Shown here: one piece after another, positions 34,143 to 43,046 of the stretch
Layout of the letters: each line of letters opens with the position of its first letter
Position numbering within the stretch: position 1 is the first letter of the stretch
Source: Flavobacterium rivuli WB 3.3-2 = DSM 21788
Lineage (GTDB): Bacteria > Bacteroidota > Bacteroidia > Flavobacteriales > Flavobacteriaceae
Assembly: GCF_000378485.1 (NCBI RefSeq)
Contig: NZ_KB899966.1
Location: 248,001 to 312,000, forward strand
DNA: 64,000 nucleotides
Reading direction: 5' to 3'
Made by a program: the position numbers and the translations under genes
The notes under the pieces: generated by a model
Database searches by the model: none
The model's input: the letters and a program-made list of their open reading frames with translations, nothing else
Told to the model about the DNA's origin: nothing

Positions 34143-34589
34143 TTAAATTCTTAAGAAGCCTTTGCAGGCAGATATTTTGCGGGTTCGCCTGCATACTGCA
34201 TAGCCCTCACGGCTGCCATCTGCATTTGTATTACCCTCTATAGTTTGAATAATCCCACCTGGTAAAACCTTTTCAACAAATCCGGTATGGCCTGCACCGT
34301 TACCAAAATCCATTATAAAGATGTCGCCGGGTTCGGGTGTAGTTTTGCGTAATTCGGGCTTATCGTTCCATTGTTTAAGTACGCCCCCTGTCCTTTTTAG
34401 CGGGTTGCTCAATTTTGCCTGAGCAACACACCAGTAAACAAAAGCCATACACCAACTGTAACCGCCGCCCAGCCCAACGGATTTTAAATATATTTCGACT
34501 TCGGGGCCTCTGTTGCTCCCTTTTGGAATTTCTATTACGCCTATTTGGCTGTTGGCTATTTTTAAGGCTGCGGATGCAGTAGGTGTCAT
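34143..34589 (-). CDS. CHAP-domain endolysin
   Basis: The 148-aa protein has the CHAP cysteine-peptidase triad in order: Cys47 in YSWCMAFVYWC, His101 in GAGHTGFVEKV and Asn120 in IQTIEGNTN. It should cut peptidoglycan amide bonds during lysis. No signal peptide is seen, so it needs a holin. It is in an operon with a coiled-coil membrane protein upstream and the u-spanin candidate downstream. Confidence 0.9.
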   Translation of the reverse strand: MTPTASAALKIANSQIGVIEIPKGSNRGPEVEIYLKSVGLGGGYSWCMAFVYWCVAQAKLSNPLKRTGGVLKQWNDKPELRKTTPEPGDIFIMDFGNGAGHTGFVEKVLPGGIIQTIEGNTNADGSREGYAVCRRTRKISACKGFLRI

Positions 34590-34593
34590 GCTT

Positions 34594-34869
34594 TTATTTT
34601 AATTGTTTGTATCGTTTTAATTCGTCTGTAAGGCGTTCTATTTCCTCAATAAGCAGCTTGATTTTTATATCCTGCTTATCTATGGTGCTAATTGCTGTAT
34701 CAAGCCTGCGCGAAGCATCATCTAACAGGTTTTGGTAAAATGTTGCTGCGGTTTTGGCTGCATCAAGTTCAGCGAGCTTAGCCTCAGCGTTCGTTTTACG
34801 CCTTGATAGGAACCAGGTAACAGCAGCAGTAACCACTGCTGTTATAAGGCTCATTAATGCTTCGTTCAT
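34594..34869 (-). CDS. Membrane-anchored coiled-coil protein, possible holin
   Basis: The 91-aa protein has one N-terminal transmembrane segment (MSLITAVVTAAVTWFLS) then a long charged coiled coil (AKLAELDAAKTAATFYQNLL to LIEEIERLTDELKRYKQLK). It lies five bases before the endolysin gene, the usual holin position. A single-helix holin or a lysis regulator is possible. Confidence 0.65.
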   Translation of the reverse strand: MNEALMSLITAVVTAAVTWFLSRRKTNAEAKLAELDAAKTAATFYQNLLDDASRRLDTAISTIDKQDIKIKLLIEEIERLTDELKRYKQLK

Positions 34870-34882
34870 GCTTGAAAGTGGG

Positions 34883-35767
34883 TTAGATTATAGCACCGTA
34901 ATACTTAAGCTCTACGGGTGTAGCGATAAAGTAATGCCTTAATGAAAAGATGTTTGTCTGCGTTGTTGGATTTGCAGAAGCAGGCGAAAAATATATTTTT
35001 GTCGTACCTGTTTTCTTACCTACGTTGTTAACACAAAATGCAACTGATGCCATTTTATCGCCTGCACCTGCAACCGCACCATAAGCCTTTTTAACACCGG
35101 CAGATGTGTACATCGGCATTCCCAAATAGGCATAACACTCAAAACCCGCAATGGTTTGGCTCAGTTTACCTGTGTTATGGTCTACAAAAAGGTTGGCAAA
35201 ACGTTCCTTATTTTTAAGGAACCAGTTAACGTGATCAGGTTGAAATACTATACGCCTGCCCTCGATTGGGAAATCAGCTTTTGTCATTAATGTGGCTAAA
35301 TCAGCCATAGCATTGAAAACATCGCCGTCAGCAGCAACTGCCAAGACAGGTGTATTTACGCTGTTCTGTAGCGGTGCAAGTGCATGGATTGCTTTTTTGT
35401 TTTTAGATGTGGCAGTTTCTCTACGATGCCCATTTGTAGTGCTGTCTATCTTATCATAACTCGCGCCCATAGCAGCATCATCGCTAATGGATGTTGGCCT
35501 TGTTTGGTACTTATCAAGGGTAATGGTAGCACTACCATCTTCATGCACCTGTATATCTAATGGGTACGTATTGTTGTTAATCAAAACTTCAGGCCTCAAT
35601 GTTTCTATTGAAACGTGTATGATATTCTTTTCGGTGGCGGTACCCTGTCCTAAAGTCATTACCTCGCCGTCAAGCTCAGGGATGCCGTCAAGCCAAGGGG
35701 CTATATCCTGCGTGGTTAATATTTGGCGAACTCTTGATTCCCAAACTTCTGGAAAATTTGCTGGCAT
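34883..35767 (-). CDS. Major capsid protein (Mu gpT-like)
   Basis: The 294-residue protein has the pattern of Mu-type major head subunits: PEVWESRVRQILTTQDIAPW near the start, DDAAMGASYDKIDSTTNGHR (helical spine region), RRIVFQPDHVNWFLKNKERF and the C-terminal NIFSLRHYFIATPVELKYYG. It follows the protease-scaffold gene, as in Mu (I then T). High expression is expected. Confidence 0.83.
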   Translation of the reverse strand: MPANFPEVWESRVRQILTTQDIAPWLDGIPELDGEVMTLGQGTATEKNIIHVSIETLRPEVLINNNTYPLDIQVHEDGSATITLDKYQTRPTSISDDAAMGASYDKIDSTTNGHRRETATSKNKKAIHALAPLQNSVNTPVLAVAADGDVFNAMADLATLMTKADFPIEGRRIVFQPDHVNWFLKNKERFANLFVDHNTGKLSQTIAGFECYAYLGMPMYTSAGVKKAYGAVAGAGDKMASVAFCVNNVGKKTGTTKIYFSPASANPTTQTNIFSLRHYFIATPVELKYYGAII

Positions 35768-35780
35768 TTACTATGCGGTG

Positions 35781-36770
35781 TTAGTTAGAAAATAGTTTGT
35801 TGTAATCGTCCGGCCTTTCGCTCTTAAAGGCAAGCTGCGCCTTTTGATCAAGTGCCACGAAATCATCGATACATTTAACATCGGTGGTGTTCGGGGTTCT
35901 TGTGCCGCCTGGTGCTGTACGACCACTTAAGTTTGCTTTAGCCGGGATAGTGTCAAGTACAGTTTTAGCAGTTTCAAAATCCATCGCTAAAAATGCTTCC
36001 TGTTTGTCAGCAGGGATTTTACCATCTGTAACCGCATCTGTAACCAAAGTGGTGTGAGCTGCAAGGCTGATGTTTTTAGCTTCTGCTTTTAGCTTTTGAT
36101 TTTCGGTTGCAAGCTCAATAGCTTTTTGTTCAGCAGCATCAACACGAGCCGAAAGGCTTACAATGTGCGTTTCTATTTCTGCCTTTTCCATGCCATCAGT
36201 CGGGGCATCTTTAAGGCCAAGCGCAATAAGGCAGCGCAAACCCAATGAAATTTTTGTACTCATTCTTGTTTCTAAATTTAAATTCGGTTCTGTGGGTATT
36301 AGCGATAAACACAGTTGTTTAACATCGGCTTCGGTAAGTGGTACGCCCTCTTTGCCTTGTAGATAAAGCTGTAAAGCATTTGGGTTAGATGGGATAGGTG
36401 TAATAGTGCCTTCTACAAGTTCACATTCTAAGAGCCATACATCGCCGTTGATAACCTTTAGGTTTTCCTGACTGAAAAGAAGCCCGACCGATGCACCTTT
36501 TATATAACCCCTGTCAACTTTACCCGCTACTTTGGCGGCATCCTCATCGTCTAAATCAAATTCGGGTTCGCCTGTAAGTTGTGTACCCTCAATTTTAAGG
36601 TTAAGCCAACGGCCTAAAACAGCCATCGTATTATTATTGTGATTGGAAAGCATTACAGGGTTCTTATCAAACCGATCTCTTTTTATGCCTTTGGTGGCAA
36701 CATAAAAACCAAATGAGTTTTTTACCGTCTCATCGCTTAATACAAATCGTTTTACATCTTTTTTCGCCAT
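35781..36770 (-). CDS. Prohead protease-scaffold fusion protein
   Basis: The N-terminal 135 residues look like an HK97/S78-type prohead protease: His44 in VMLSNHNNNTMAVLGRW, Ser94 in YIKGASVGLLF and ECELVEGTITPIPSNPNAL. The C-terminal half is a charged coiled coil (about 190-250, VDAAEQKAIELATENQKLKA) with a disordered tail, like a scaffold. Mu gpI likewise carries protease and scaffold in one gene. It is the first gene of the leftward late operon and is divergent from the terminase genes. Confidence 0.82.
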   Translation of the reverse strand: MAKKDVKRFVLSDETVKNSFGFYVATKGIKRDRFDKNPVMLSNHNNNTMAVLGRWLNLKIEGTQLTGEPEFDLDDEDAAKVAGKVDRGYIKGASVGLLFSQENLKVINGDVWLLECELVEGTITPIPSNPNALQLYLQGKEGVPLTEADVKQLCLSLIPTEPNLNLETRMSTKISLGLRCLIALGLKDAPTDGMEKAEIETHIVSLSARVDAAEQKAIELATENQKLKAEAKNISLAAHTTLVTDAVTDGKIPADKQEAFLAMDFETAKTVLDTIPAKANLSGRTAPGGTRTPNTTDVKCIDDFVALDQKAQLAFKSERPDDYNKLFSN

Positions 36771-36837
36771 TTAATTTCTGTGCTGTTATCGCTGATTGTG
36801 ATGGCAAAGATTAGGCGGCAATGTGTATTAAAAAATT

Positions 36838-36901
36838 AGTTGTAAAGCTTCTTAACACCTGTGTTTAATAGCTTTACAATGTTGTAAAGCTGGTTTACAA
36901 C
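36838..36901. promoter_or_regulatory. Divergent late control region with four TTGTAAA-type boxes
   Basis: TTGTAAAGCT (36840-36849), AGCTTTACAA (36870-36879), TTGTAAAGCT (36882-36891) and GGTTTACAAC (36892-36901) alternate in orientation. They lie between the two divergent late operons. No full TAnnTTTG box stands at the expected distance on either side, as expected for activator-dependent late promoters. Confidence 0.6.
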
Positions 36902-36952
36902 TCTTTTTTTAGATGGGGTTACTAATCCAATTTTGCCAATAAATAGATGTGT

Positions 36953-37504
36953 ATGGCAAGATTAAAACAGGTAGAAAAGGATTACGCAAAAGTGCTTTTT
37001 GTGAATGATAACCTTTCGCAAAAAGAAATTGCGGAACGAATTAACGTAACCGAAAAAACGATTGGCAAATGGGTTAAGGACGGCAAATGGGATGAGCTTA
37101 AAGTCTCTATGCTTACTACTAAAGACAATCAGTTAAAGTCTTTGTATGCACAGCTTGAACGCAAAAATATTGAGATAGCCACACGCCCTATAGTAAGGGA
37201 TATCCCTGCCTTTATGCTTAAACCTGTTAAGCTAAAGGATGCTGAGGGTGCAGAATCTTTGGAGTTCATAAAGTACGACCCTGAGGATTACCCTATAAAA
37301 ATTGGCAATGTTCCAACATCTGCCGATGCCGATGCCATTTCTAAAATTACAACGGCCATAAAAAGGCTTGAAAGCGAAACGTCTATAGGAGACACTATAG
37401 AGGTTGCCAAAAAGCTTATCCAGTTTATACAGCCTATAGATTTTGCCTTTGCAAAGCAGCTTACAACTTATTGCGATAGCTACATAACCTCTTTAATGAA
37501 GTAA
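36953..37504 (+). CDS. Terminase small subunit
   Basis: From the ATG at 36953 (MARLKQVEKDYAKVLF) the product is 183 aa. It has a helix-turn-helix (NDNLSQKEIAERINVTEKTI, then GKWVKDGKW) that would bind the packaging site, a linker, and helical C-terminal oligomerisation segments. It overlaps the large terminase gene by one base. It is the first gene of the rightward late operon. Confidence 0.83.
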   Translation: MARLKQVEKDYAKVLFVNDNLSQKEIAERINVTEKTIGKWVKDGKWDELKVSMLTTKDNQLKSLYAQLERKNIEIATRPIVRDIPAFMLKPVKLKDAEGAESLEFIKYDPEDYPIKIGNVPTSADADAISKITTAIKRLESETSIGDTIEVAKKLIQFIQPIDFAFAKQLTTYCDSYITSLMK

Positions 37505-39024
37505 TGGCTAAAAAGACAGATAAGGCACAATTACATAACTGGACGGCATTTGTAGATAACACACGCCGCGCCACCCCTGTAGACCTTAACGAAACGCCTA
37601 CAGATAAGGCAAAGCGCATAAAAAGGTTAGAGGCAAACGATGAGGAATGGTTTAAATACTATTTCCCGAATTTTTACACGTCTGAGCCTGCGCCATTTCA
37701 TAAGAAAGCCACCCAACGGGTTATGGCTAACCCTGAGTGGTTCGAGGTGCGCTCATGGTCGCGGGAGCTTGCAAAATCAGCCCGAACCATGATGGAGGTT
37801 ATTAAGTTGACTGCCACCGGCAAAAAAAGGAACTGGCTTTTAGTAAGCAACACTTATGAAAATGCTTGCCGCTTGTTGCTGCCATACAAAATAATCTTTG
37901 AGAATAACACCAGGCTAATTAACGATTATGGCGACCAGGTTGGCTCTGTAAAGTGGGAGGCTGGCGAATTTATCACAAAGCCCGGTGCAGCGTTTCGTGC
38001 GCTTGGTGCGGGGCAATCGCCCAGGGGTAGCCGTAACGATAATTACAGGCCTGACGGCATACTGATAGATGATATTGATACCGATGAGGAATGCAGGAAC
38101 CCTGACAGGGTAACTTTTAAAGTGGACTGGATAGAACAGGCACTAATACCTACACGGTCTATATCGGTACCGCTATTAATAATAGTGTGTGGTAACATCA
38201 TTGCCAAATATTGCTGTGTTACCGAACTGGCAAAAAAAGCCGATGTACACGACATTGTAAACATCAGGGATAAAAACGGTAAATCTACATGGCCCACAAA
38301 GAACACTGAGGAAATGATCGATCGTGCGCTTAAGCCCATAAAGCTAAGTTCACAGCAAAAGGAATATTATAATAACCCGATCATAATAGGCAAGCTCTTT
38401 AAATCGGTGGCATGGGGCAAATGCCCTAAGCTAACAAGCTGCGAGCAATGGCTTACCTATAGCGACCCTGCAACCTCAGATAAAAAGACAAAAGACTCAT
38501 CTACTAAAGGTACTGGCATAATCGGTTACAAAGCCGGTAAATACTACCTCTATAAAATATGGTTAGGCAGTATGACACAAAGCGAGTTCGTGAAAACCAT
38601 CTATGATGCCAAAGCATACGCCATAAAAAACGGTGCTGATACCTGCCAAACATGGTTGGAAAACAACAGCCTGCAAGACCCTTTCTATCAACAGGTACTT
38701 AAAAAGCTTATAGCTGCTATTGGCGTGGTTAGGAAATTAAGATTGGCTATATCGCTTGATGCCCGTAAAAAAGGCGATAAGTACGACCGTCTCGAAGCCA
38801 CTTTAGAACCATTATGGAGGCAGGGCGATTTAATTTTTAATGAAGACGAAAAGGACAATCCGCACATGCAGCTTATGGAGGAGCAATTTCTTGGGGTATC
38901 TCCTAACTCAAAATTTATGGACGGCCCCGATTTATTAGAGGGTGGCACATGGATTATACAAAACAGGGTGGCAAAAAGTGAAAATACCTACAGCTACGGC
39001 AAAAGGCAAAACTATAAATATTGA
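37504..39024 (+). CDS. Terminase large subunit (Mu gp28 type)
   Basis: This 506-aa packaging motor has an ATPase with a variant P-loop WSRELAKSARTMME (residues 85-98), Walker B GILIDDIDTDEE and coupling-motif region LLIIVCGN. The nuclease domain has LTYSDPATSDKKTKDSS and CQTWLENNSLQDPFYQQV. It cuts and translocates phage DNA into proheads. It is coupled to the small subunit gene (overlapping stop/start at 37504). Confidence 0.9.
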   Translation: MAKKTDKAQLHNWTAFVDNTRRATPVDLNETPTDKAKRIKRLEANDEEWFKYYFPNFYTSEPAPFHKKATQRVMANPEWFEVRSWSRELAKSARTMMEVIKLTATGKKRNWLLVSNTYENACRLLLPYKIIFENNTRLINDYGDQVGSVKWEAGEFITKPGAAFRALGAGQSPRGSRNDNYRPDGILIDDIDTDEECRNPDRVTFKVDWIEQALIPTRSISVPLLIIVCGNIIAKYCCVTELAKKADVHDIVNIRDKNGKSTWPTKNTEEMIDRALKPIKLSSQQKEYYNNPIIIGKLFKSVAWGKCPKLTSCEQWLTYSDPATSDKKTKDSSTKGTGIIGYKAGKYYLYKIWLGSMTQSEFVKTIYDAKAYAIKNGADTCQTWLENNSLQDPFYQQVLKKLIAAIGVVRKLRLAISLDARKKGDKYDRLEATLEPLWRQGDLIFNEDEKDNPHMQLMEEQFLGVSPNSKFMDGPDLLEGGTWIIQNRVAKSENTYSYGKRQNYKY

Positions 39025-39025
39025 T

Positions 39026-39193
39026 ATGAAAAAAAGATTCTTTAAATGCATAGCAATGGTGCATTTCCAAATTGGTGTAAACGTAATTGGCTTGCCTGAA
39101 ATCTACAGTCAAAGCCTTGCACAATACTATATAGGCAATAAACACAATAATAAACCCGTGTGGTTTAGAAAAAATATTATGCCATGTTCTTAA
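39026..39193 (+). CDS. Small late-operon protein of 55 aa
   Basis: ATG 39026 lies two bases after the terminase stop, and the end overlaps the gp36-like start by ten bases, so spacing supports a real gene. The product (MKKRFFKCIAMVHFQIGVNV) is basic with a short hydrophobic middle and no recognised domain. Confidence 0.55.
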   Translation: MKKRFFKCIAMVHFQIGVNVIGLPEIYSQSLAQYYIGNKHNNKPVWFRKNIMPCS

Positions 39194-39642
39194 CACCTGA
39201 AGATTTTGGACAGGTTATTTACCGTTACCAGGTAGACCAAATAACAGAGGGTGACGAGGCTTTAGTATTAGAGGCATTGGCAGCAGGCGAGGAAGAGGCG
39301 CGCTCTTATTTAGAGCAAAATACCAACCGTCATGATAGCATGGATGGCAGGCTAATTTACGACGTTGAAGCCATTTTTAACGCTTCGGGCGAAGCGAGAA
39401 ATCCACTTTTAAAAACGCATTGCCTCACATTGGCAAAATGGCACTTGGTACAGCTTTGTAATGCCGATATTATTTTAGAAACAGCTACAGAGCGTTACGA
39501 CCGTGCAATAGCATGGCTTACAAAAGTATCTAACGGTACAATTACAGTAAAATCGTTGCCAACCCTTACACCAACTACAGAGCAAAATAACAGCCGTAAG
39601 CCTTTTAGCTATGGCAGCCGTAAAAAGTTCAGACATGAGTAA
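39184..39642 (+). CDS. DUF1320 / Mu gp36-like head-tail protein
   Basis: This 152-aa protein (MFLTPEDFGQVIYRYQVDQI) matches the DUF1320 pattern: a helical array with EGDEALVLEALAAGEEEARS, TLAKWHLVQLCNAD and RYDRAIAWLTKVSNGTI. Mu gp36 is thought to act at the head-tail connection. It overlaps both neighbours by a few bases. Confidence 0.82.
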   Translation: MFLTPEDFGQVIYRYQVDQITEGDEALVLEALAAGEEEARSYLEQNTNRHDSMDGRLIYDVEAIFNASGEARNPLLKTHCLTLAKWHLVQLCNADIILETATERYDRAIAWLTKVSNGTITVKSLPTLTPTTEQNNSRKPFSYGSRKKFRHE

Positions 39643-40858
39643 GTTTAAAAAATACAGAAAAGACGGTATTAACCTTGCCGCACAACAAACCACTAAGACC
39701 GCGCCACCACGCGGTAATTTTAGCGTTGCACCAAAGAGCATCAGCCGTACCAGGCAGGATATAAAAGCTTACGTACAATCGTTGAATATTGCCCGTAACG
39801 CTGAGGCTCCAAGATGGTGGCCTTTTCAGCTTTTGCTTAATGATGTATATATGGATGCGCATTTGCGAAGCCAAATACAAAACCGTATCAATAAAAGCAT
39901 TGCTGCCAGTTTCATTTTTACCGATATGGCAGGTAATGAATTGGAGGAACTTACCAACCTGCATCAAAATGCTACATGGGTTAGTAACCTTAACCGTTTT
40001 ATCCTGCAATCCATTTACTGGAAACATAGTCTTGTAGAATTTAAGTGGGAAGATGGCCTGTTTAAATGCGGGCTGATACCCCGCACCAATGTCGAGCCTG
40101 TTAATGGTTTATTCTTTAAAGATTACCACGATGATCTAAGCAACTTTAACTACAGGGATATGCCCGAATATGGCTCGTGGATAATGGAGTTTGGCGACCC
40201 TGACGATTTAGGATTGCTTAATAACTGTGTGCCTCATGTGCTTATGAAACGCTTTGCCCAAAGCTGTTGGAGCGAGCTTTGCGAGATTTACGGCATACCA
40301 CCGCGTGTAATGAAAACCAATACACAAGACCCTGCAATGCTAAGGCAGGCCGAAAGGATGATGACCGACATGGGGGCGGCAGCATGGTTCATTATTGACA
40401 GCTCAGAAGAGTTTGAATTTGCGCAGGGTGTATCTACCAATGGGGAGGTATATAAGAACCTGATACAGCTTTGTAACAATGAAATGAGCATGGTTATACA
40501 AGGCGGTGTTATCGGGCAGGACACAGCTAACGGCAACCGGTCTAAAGAGGAAGTTTCGCAGGGCTTGCTTGACGATTTGGTTAACAGCGACCTTGCATTG
40601 CTTGAGCAATATTGGAATACCACCGTTATACCGGGCTTGCAAAAATTGGGCATCCTGCCTAAAAATATCGTTTACGGCTATCCCAAAGCTGAGGACTTGG
40701 ATAAACTTTGGTCTATGACAAAGGAGGCTTTACAGCATTACGATATTGCGGCTGATTGGGTAAGCGATACTTTTGGCATCCCTGTAGAACCTAAAAAACA
40801 GGTACAACAGCAAAACAAACCGTTATCCCTTAACCTTAACCCTGATTTTTTCGTTTAA
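39635..40858 (+). CDS. Portal protein (DUF935, Mu gp29-like)
   Basis: The preferred start ATG 39635 overlaps the previous stop (ATGAGTAA), giving 407 aa. DUF935 landmarks are present: PRWWPFQLLLNDVYMDAHLR, QSIYWKHSLVEFKW, RFAQSCWSELCEIYGIPPRV and VIQGGVIGQDTANGNRSKEE. It forms the dodecameric channel at the packaging vertex. It precedes the MuF gene, as in Mu. Confidence 0.9.
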   Translation: MSKFKKYRKDGINLAAQQTTKTAPPRGNFSVAPKSISRTRQDIKAYVQSLNIARNAEAPRWWPFQLLLNDVYMDAHLRSQIQNRINKSIAASFIFTDMAGNELEELTNLHQNATWVSNLNRFILQSIYWKHSLVEFKWEDGLFKCGLIPRTNVEPVNGLFFKDYHDDLSNFNYRDMPEYGSWIMEFGDPDDLGLLNNCVPHVLMKRFAQSCWSELCEIYGIPPRVMKTNTQDPAMLRQAERMMTDMGAAAWFIIDSSEEFEFAQGVSTNGEVYKNLIQLCNNEMSMVIQGGVIGQDTANGNRSKEEVSQGLLDDLVNSDLALLEQYWNTTVIPGLQKLGILPKNIVYGYPKAEDLDKLWSMTKEALQHYDIAADWVSDTFGIPVEPKKQVQQQNKPLSLNLNPDFFV

Positions 40859-40890
40859 GCCCCAAAGCCTGGAACGGGTATTTTGGGGCA

Positions 40891-42297
40891 TTGCATGGCC
40901 GCTTATCATTTCTGTACGATTGCAATTGTGAAGATTGTAAAGCAAAGCCGCTGCAACTTGTAACCCTGTCTACAGGTAAGCCTTTTAAACAGCTTTTAAA
41001 CACTGTTGAAAAGGCATTTAATAAGATGCATGAGTTAGGCAGCTATAAGCCTGAGGACATAAATAAGGTAAAGGAATATAAGGCACTTGTAAGCCATACT
41101 GCCAAGATTTTCAATAATGCAGTACAGGATAATGATATCCCGGCTGCAATGCTTAACAGCCTTAAGAACGATATTTATTTGTTTTCGGGGTTACGCACAC
41201 ATGCAGAACTTTTTGAGGCTTCAAGGCAGCTATTAACGGAAGATGGACAGGTAAAAGGCTTTAACCAGTTTAGCCGGGACATTGCCAAAATTAAAGATAA
41301 TTATAACCAAACCTATTTAGAGGCCGAATATAATTTTGCGCTTACATCGGCACAAATGGCAGGGCAATGGGCTGCGTTAAACCCTGACTATAATTTGCAG
41401 TACCGTACGGCAGCAGATGAGCGCGTGCGCGATACACATGCCGCCCTGCATGATATTACACTACCTATAGACGACCCGTTTTGGTTATCCTATTACCCGC
41501 CTAACGGTTGGGGTTGCAGGTGCGATGCGGTACAGGTTCCTAACGGCAAGTATGAGGAAACAAACCCCGAGATTGCTATTACACGTGGCGAAGCTGCCAC
41601 CAGTCAGATAGGTAAGGACGGTAAGAACCGCTTAGAGATATTCCGTTTTAATCCGGGTGTGCAAAAGGTAATTTTCCCGCCAAACCATCCATATAATAAA
41701 GTGAGCGGTGCCGATGTGGTTAAGGCAGAAGTAGCAGACACTTCGCATTTAGATGATCGGGTATTCAGGTATACGGGGTATGATGCCATTATGGTAAAAG
41801 AAAGGCCTTTTTACAGTAATGCTATGGACATAGCACCAAACCTGAGACCTGCGGAAGTATTAGGTATAAACAGGTATACAGGCAGTTATTACAATGAAAT
41901 GAATAAGTATTTACGAGCCGGCAGGATACCTCCTAAAAATAACCTTGATGCACTTATAGGGGTAACTGATAGCGGACTTGATAAACTACCATCCTTTAAA
42001 GGTACCTCATATAGAGGTGCCAGGCTTGCTAAAGATATCCAAGATGCTTACGAGAATGCTTTTAAAACAGGTAAACCATATTTAGAACCTGCATACATGT
42101 CAACGTCTAACGATTTTACAAGAAAGTTTGATGGTAACACGGTCTTTAAAATTGTCGGCAAAAATGGCAAGTCGGTTAAAGCTCTTTCAGAATTTCCAAC
42201 TGAGGAAGAAGTACTATATAAACAAGGTTCTCAGTTCAAGGTAAAAAGTTTTATCAGAAATGACAAAGGGGTAGAAATTGAATTGGAGGAACTTTAA
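40891..42297 (+). CDS. MuF minor head protein fused to an ADP-ribosyltransferase toxin domain
   Basis: Residues about 30-220 are a MuF/SPP1 gp7 domain, ending RTAADERVRDTHAALHDITL and NGWGCRCDAVQV. Residues 310-468 form an ADP-ribosyltransferase of the R-S-E class: Arg375 in GTSYRGARL, STS (404-406) in AYMSTSND, and the ExE motif E438/E440 in FPTEEEVLYKQGSQFKV. MuF fusions carry toxins into the host with the DNA. The start is uncertain: TTG 40891 is used, and the frame is open further upstream into the portal gene. CxCxxC at 11-16 may bind metal. Confidence 0.88.
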   Translation: MHGRLSFLYDCNCEDCKAKPLQLVTLSTGKPFKQLLNTVEKAFNKMHELGSYKPEDINKVKEYKALVSHTAKIFNNAVQDNDIPAAMLNSLKNDIYLFSGLRTHAELFEASRQLLTEDGQVKGFNQFSRDIAKIKDNYNQTYLEAEYNFALTSAQMAGQWAALNPDYNLQYRTAADERVRDTHAALHDITLPIDDPFWLSYYPPNGWGCRCDAVQVPNGKYEETNPEIAITRGEAATSQIGKDGKNRLEIFRFNPGVQKVIFPPNHPYNKVSGADVVKAEVADTSHLDDRVFRYTGYDAIMVKERPFYSNAMDIAPNLRPAEVLGINRYTGSYYNEMNKYLRAGRIPPKNNLDALIGVTDSGLDKLPSFKGTSYRGARLAKDIQDAYENAFKTGKPYLEPAYMSTSNDFTRKFDGNTVFKIVGKNGKSVKALSEFPTEEEVLYKQGSQFKVKSFIRNDKGVEIELEEL

Positions 42298-42476
42298 GAG
42301 TTCATTTTAGCAGCAAGATGGCTGTCTGCTTTTTCAAGCTCAGCAACTTGCTCAGGTGGCAATTCTTTACGGCGCATAAGTTCATAATCCCTTTCCCAAT
42401 CAAGGAAAAGGCGAAGTTCGCCGGGCTTAGGATTGCCCTCGTTATCCTGATAAGGATTGTTTGGGTGTGCTGTCAT
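42294..42476 (-). CDS. Small acidic protein antisense to the late head operon
   Basis: The 60-residue protein (MTAHPNNPYQDNEGNPKPGE) has an acidic helical C-terminal half. It is encoded on the opposite strand in the gap after the ADP-ribosyltransferase fusion and overlaps its stop by four bases. A -7 box TACCTTTG lies six bases before its ATG, implying a leaderless or near-leaderless mRNA. A role as immunity protein for the toxin is a hypothesis based on position. Confidence 0.55.
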   Translation of the reverse strand: MTAHPNNPYQDNEGNPKPGELRLFLDWERDYELMRRKELPPEQVAELEKADSHLAAKMNS

Positions 42477-42481
42477 AAATA

Positions 42482-42489
42482 CAAAGGTA
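42482..42489 (-). promoter_or_regulatory. Candidate -7 box of the antisense small gene
   Basis: Minus-strand TACCTTTG fits TAnnTTTG. The predicted transcript start falls at the ATG (42476). A TTG lies 16 bases upstream, slightly short for a -33 element. Confidence 0.45.
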
Positions 42490-42497
42490 TAAAAAAT

Positions 42498-43046
42498 ATG
42501 GATATCAATGGCTTAGTAAATAAAATAACAAATGATGTTGCTGTAGAACTCAATGAGGAATACAAAAGAAACTTTGAAAGAAAAGCATTTTTTGACCAGG
42601 CATGGCCGGTATCAAAGTTTAAGAATGCTAAAGGCAGTGCCATGATGCGAACCGGTGCTTTGCGCCGATCTATTAAGTATAATGTAGTTACAGGCATGAT
42701 AACCTGGAGTAGTTCCCTGCCATACGCCAAAATAAATAATGAGGGTGGCGAAATTACGGTAACGGTACAAATGCAAAAGTTCTTTTGGGCAATGTACTAT
42801 AAAGCAGCCGGAGCTATTACAACCAAAAAAGATGGTTCAGCCTCCAAAAGTAAAAAGAACGAACGGTTAACCGGCGAGGCCGGACAATGGAAAGCTTTAG
42901 CACTTAAAAAAGTAGGTTCTAAAATTAAGATCACTAAACGCCAGTTCATAGGCAACCATCCACAGGTAACAGTAATTGTAAAAAAACATGCGGATAACCA
43001 CCTGCACATAATAGACAGTTATATTAAAAACCATTTAAGACGATGA
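42498..43046 (+). CDS. Virion morphogenesis protein, gpG-like
   Basis: ATG 42498 (MDINGLVNKITNDVAVELNE) is preferred; the open frame back to 42318 is antisense to the small gene and looks non-coding. The 182-aa product resembles Mu gpG/P2 gpS-like virion proteins: FEKKAFF-type segment FERKAFFDQAWPVSKF, RTGALRRSIKYNVVTGMITW, SSLPYAKINNEGGEITVT and the C-terminal RQFIGNHPQVTVIV. It acts in tail completion or joining. Confidence 0.82.
   Translation: MDINGLVNKITNDVAVELNEEYKRNFERKAFFDQAWPVSKFKNAKGSAMMRTGALRRSIKYNVVTGMITWSSSLPYAKINNEGGEITVTVQMQKFFWAMYYKAAGAITTKKDGSASKSKKNERLTGEAGQWKALALKKVGSKIKITKRQFIGNHPQVTVIVKKHADNHLHIIDSYIKNHLRR

Noticed and set aside
42318..42497. 60-residue N-terminal extension of the gpG-like protein
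   Set aside because: It is antisense to the 60-aa gene, Cys/Phe-rich and unlike gpG; the ATG at 42498 is well placed.
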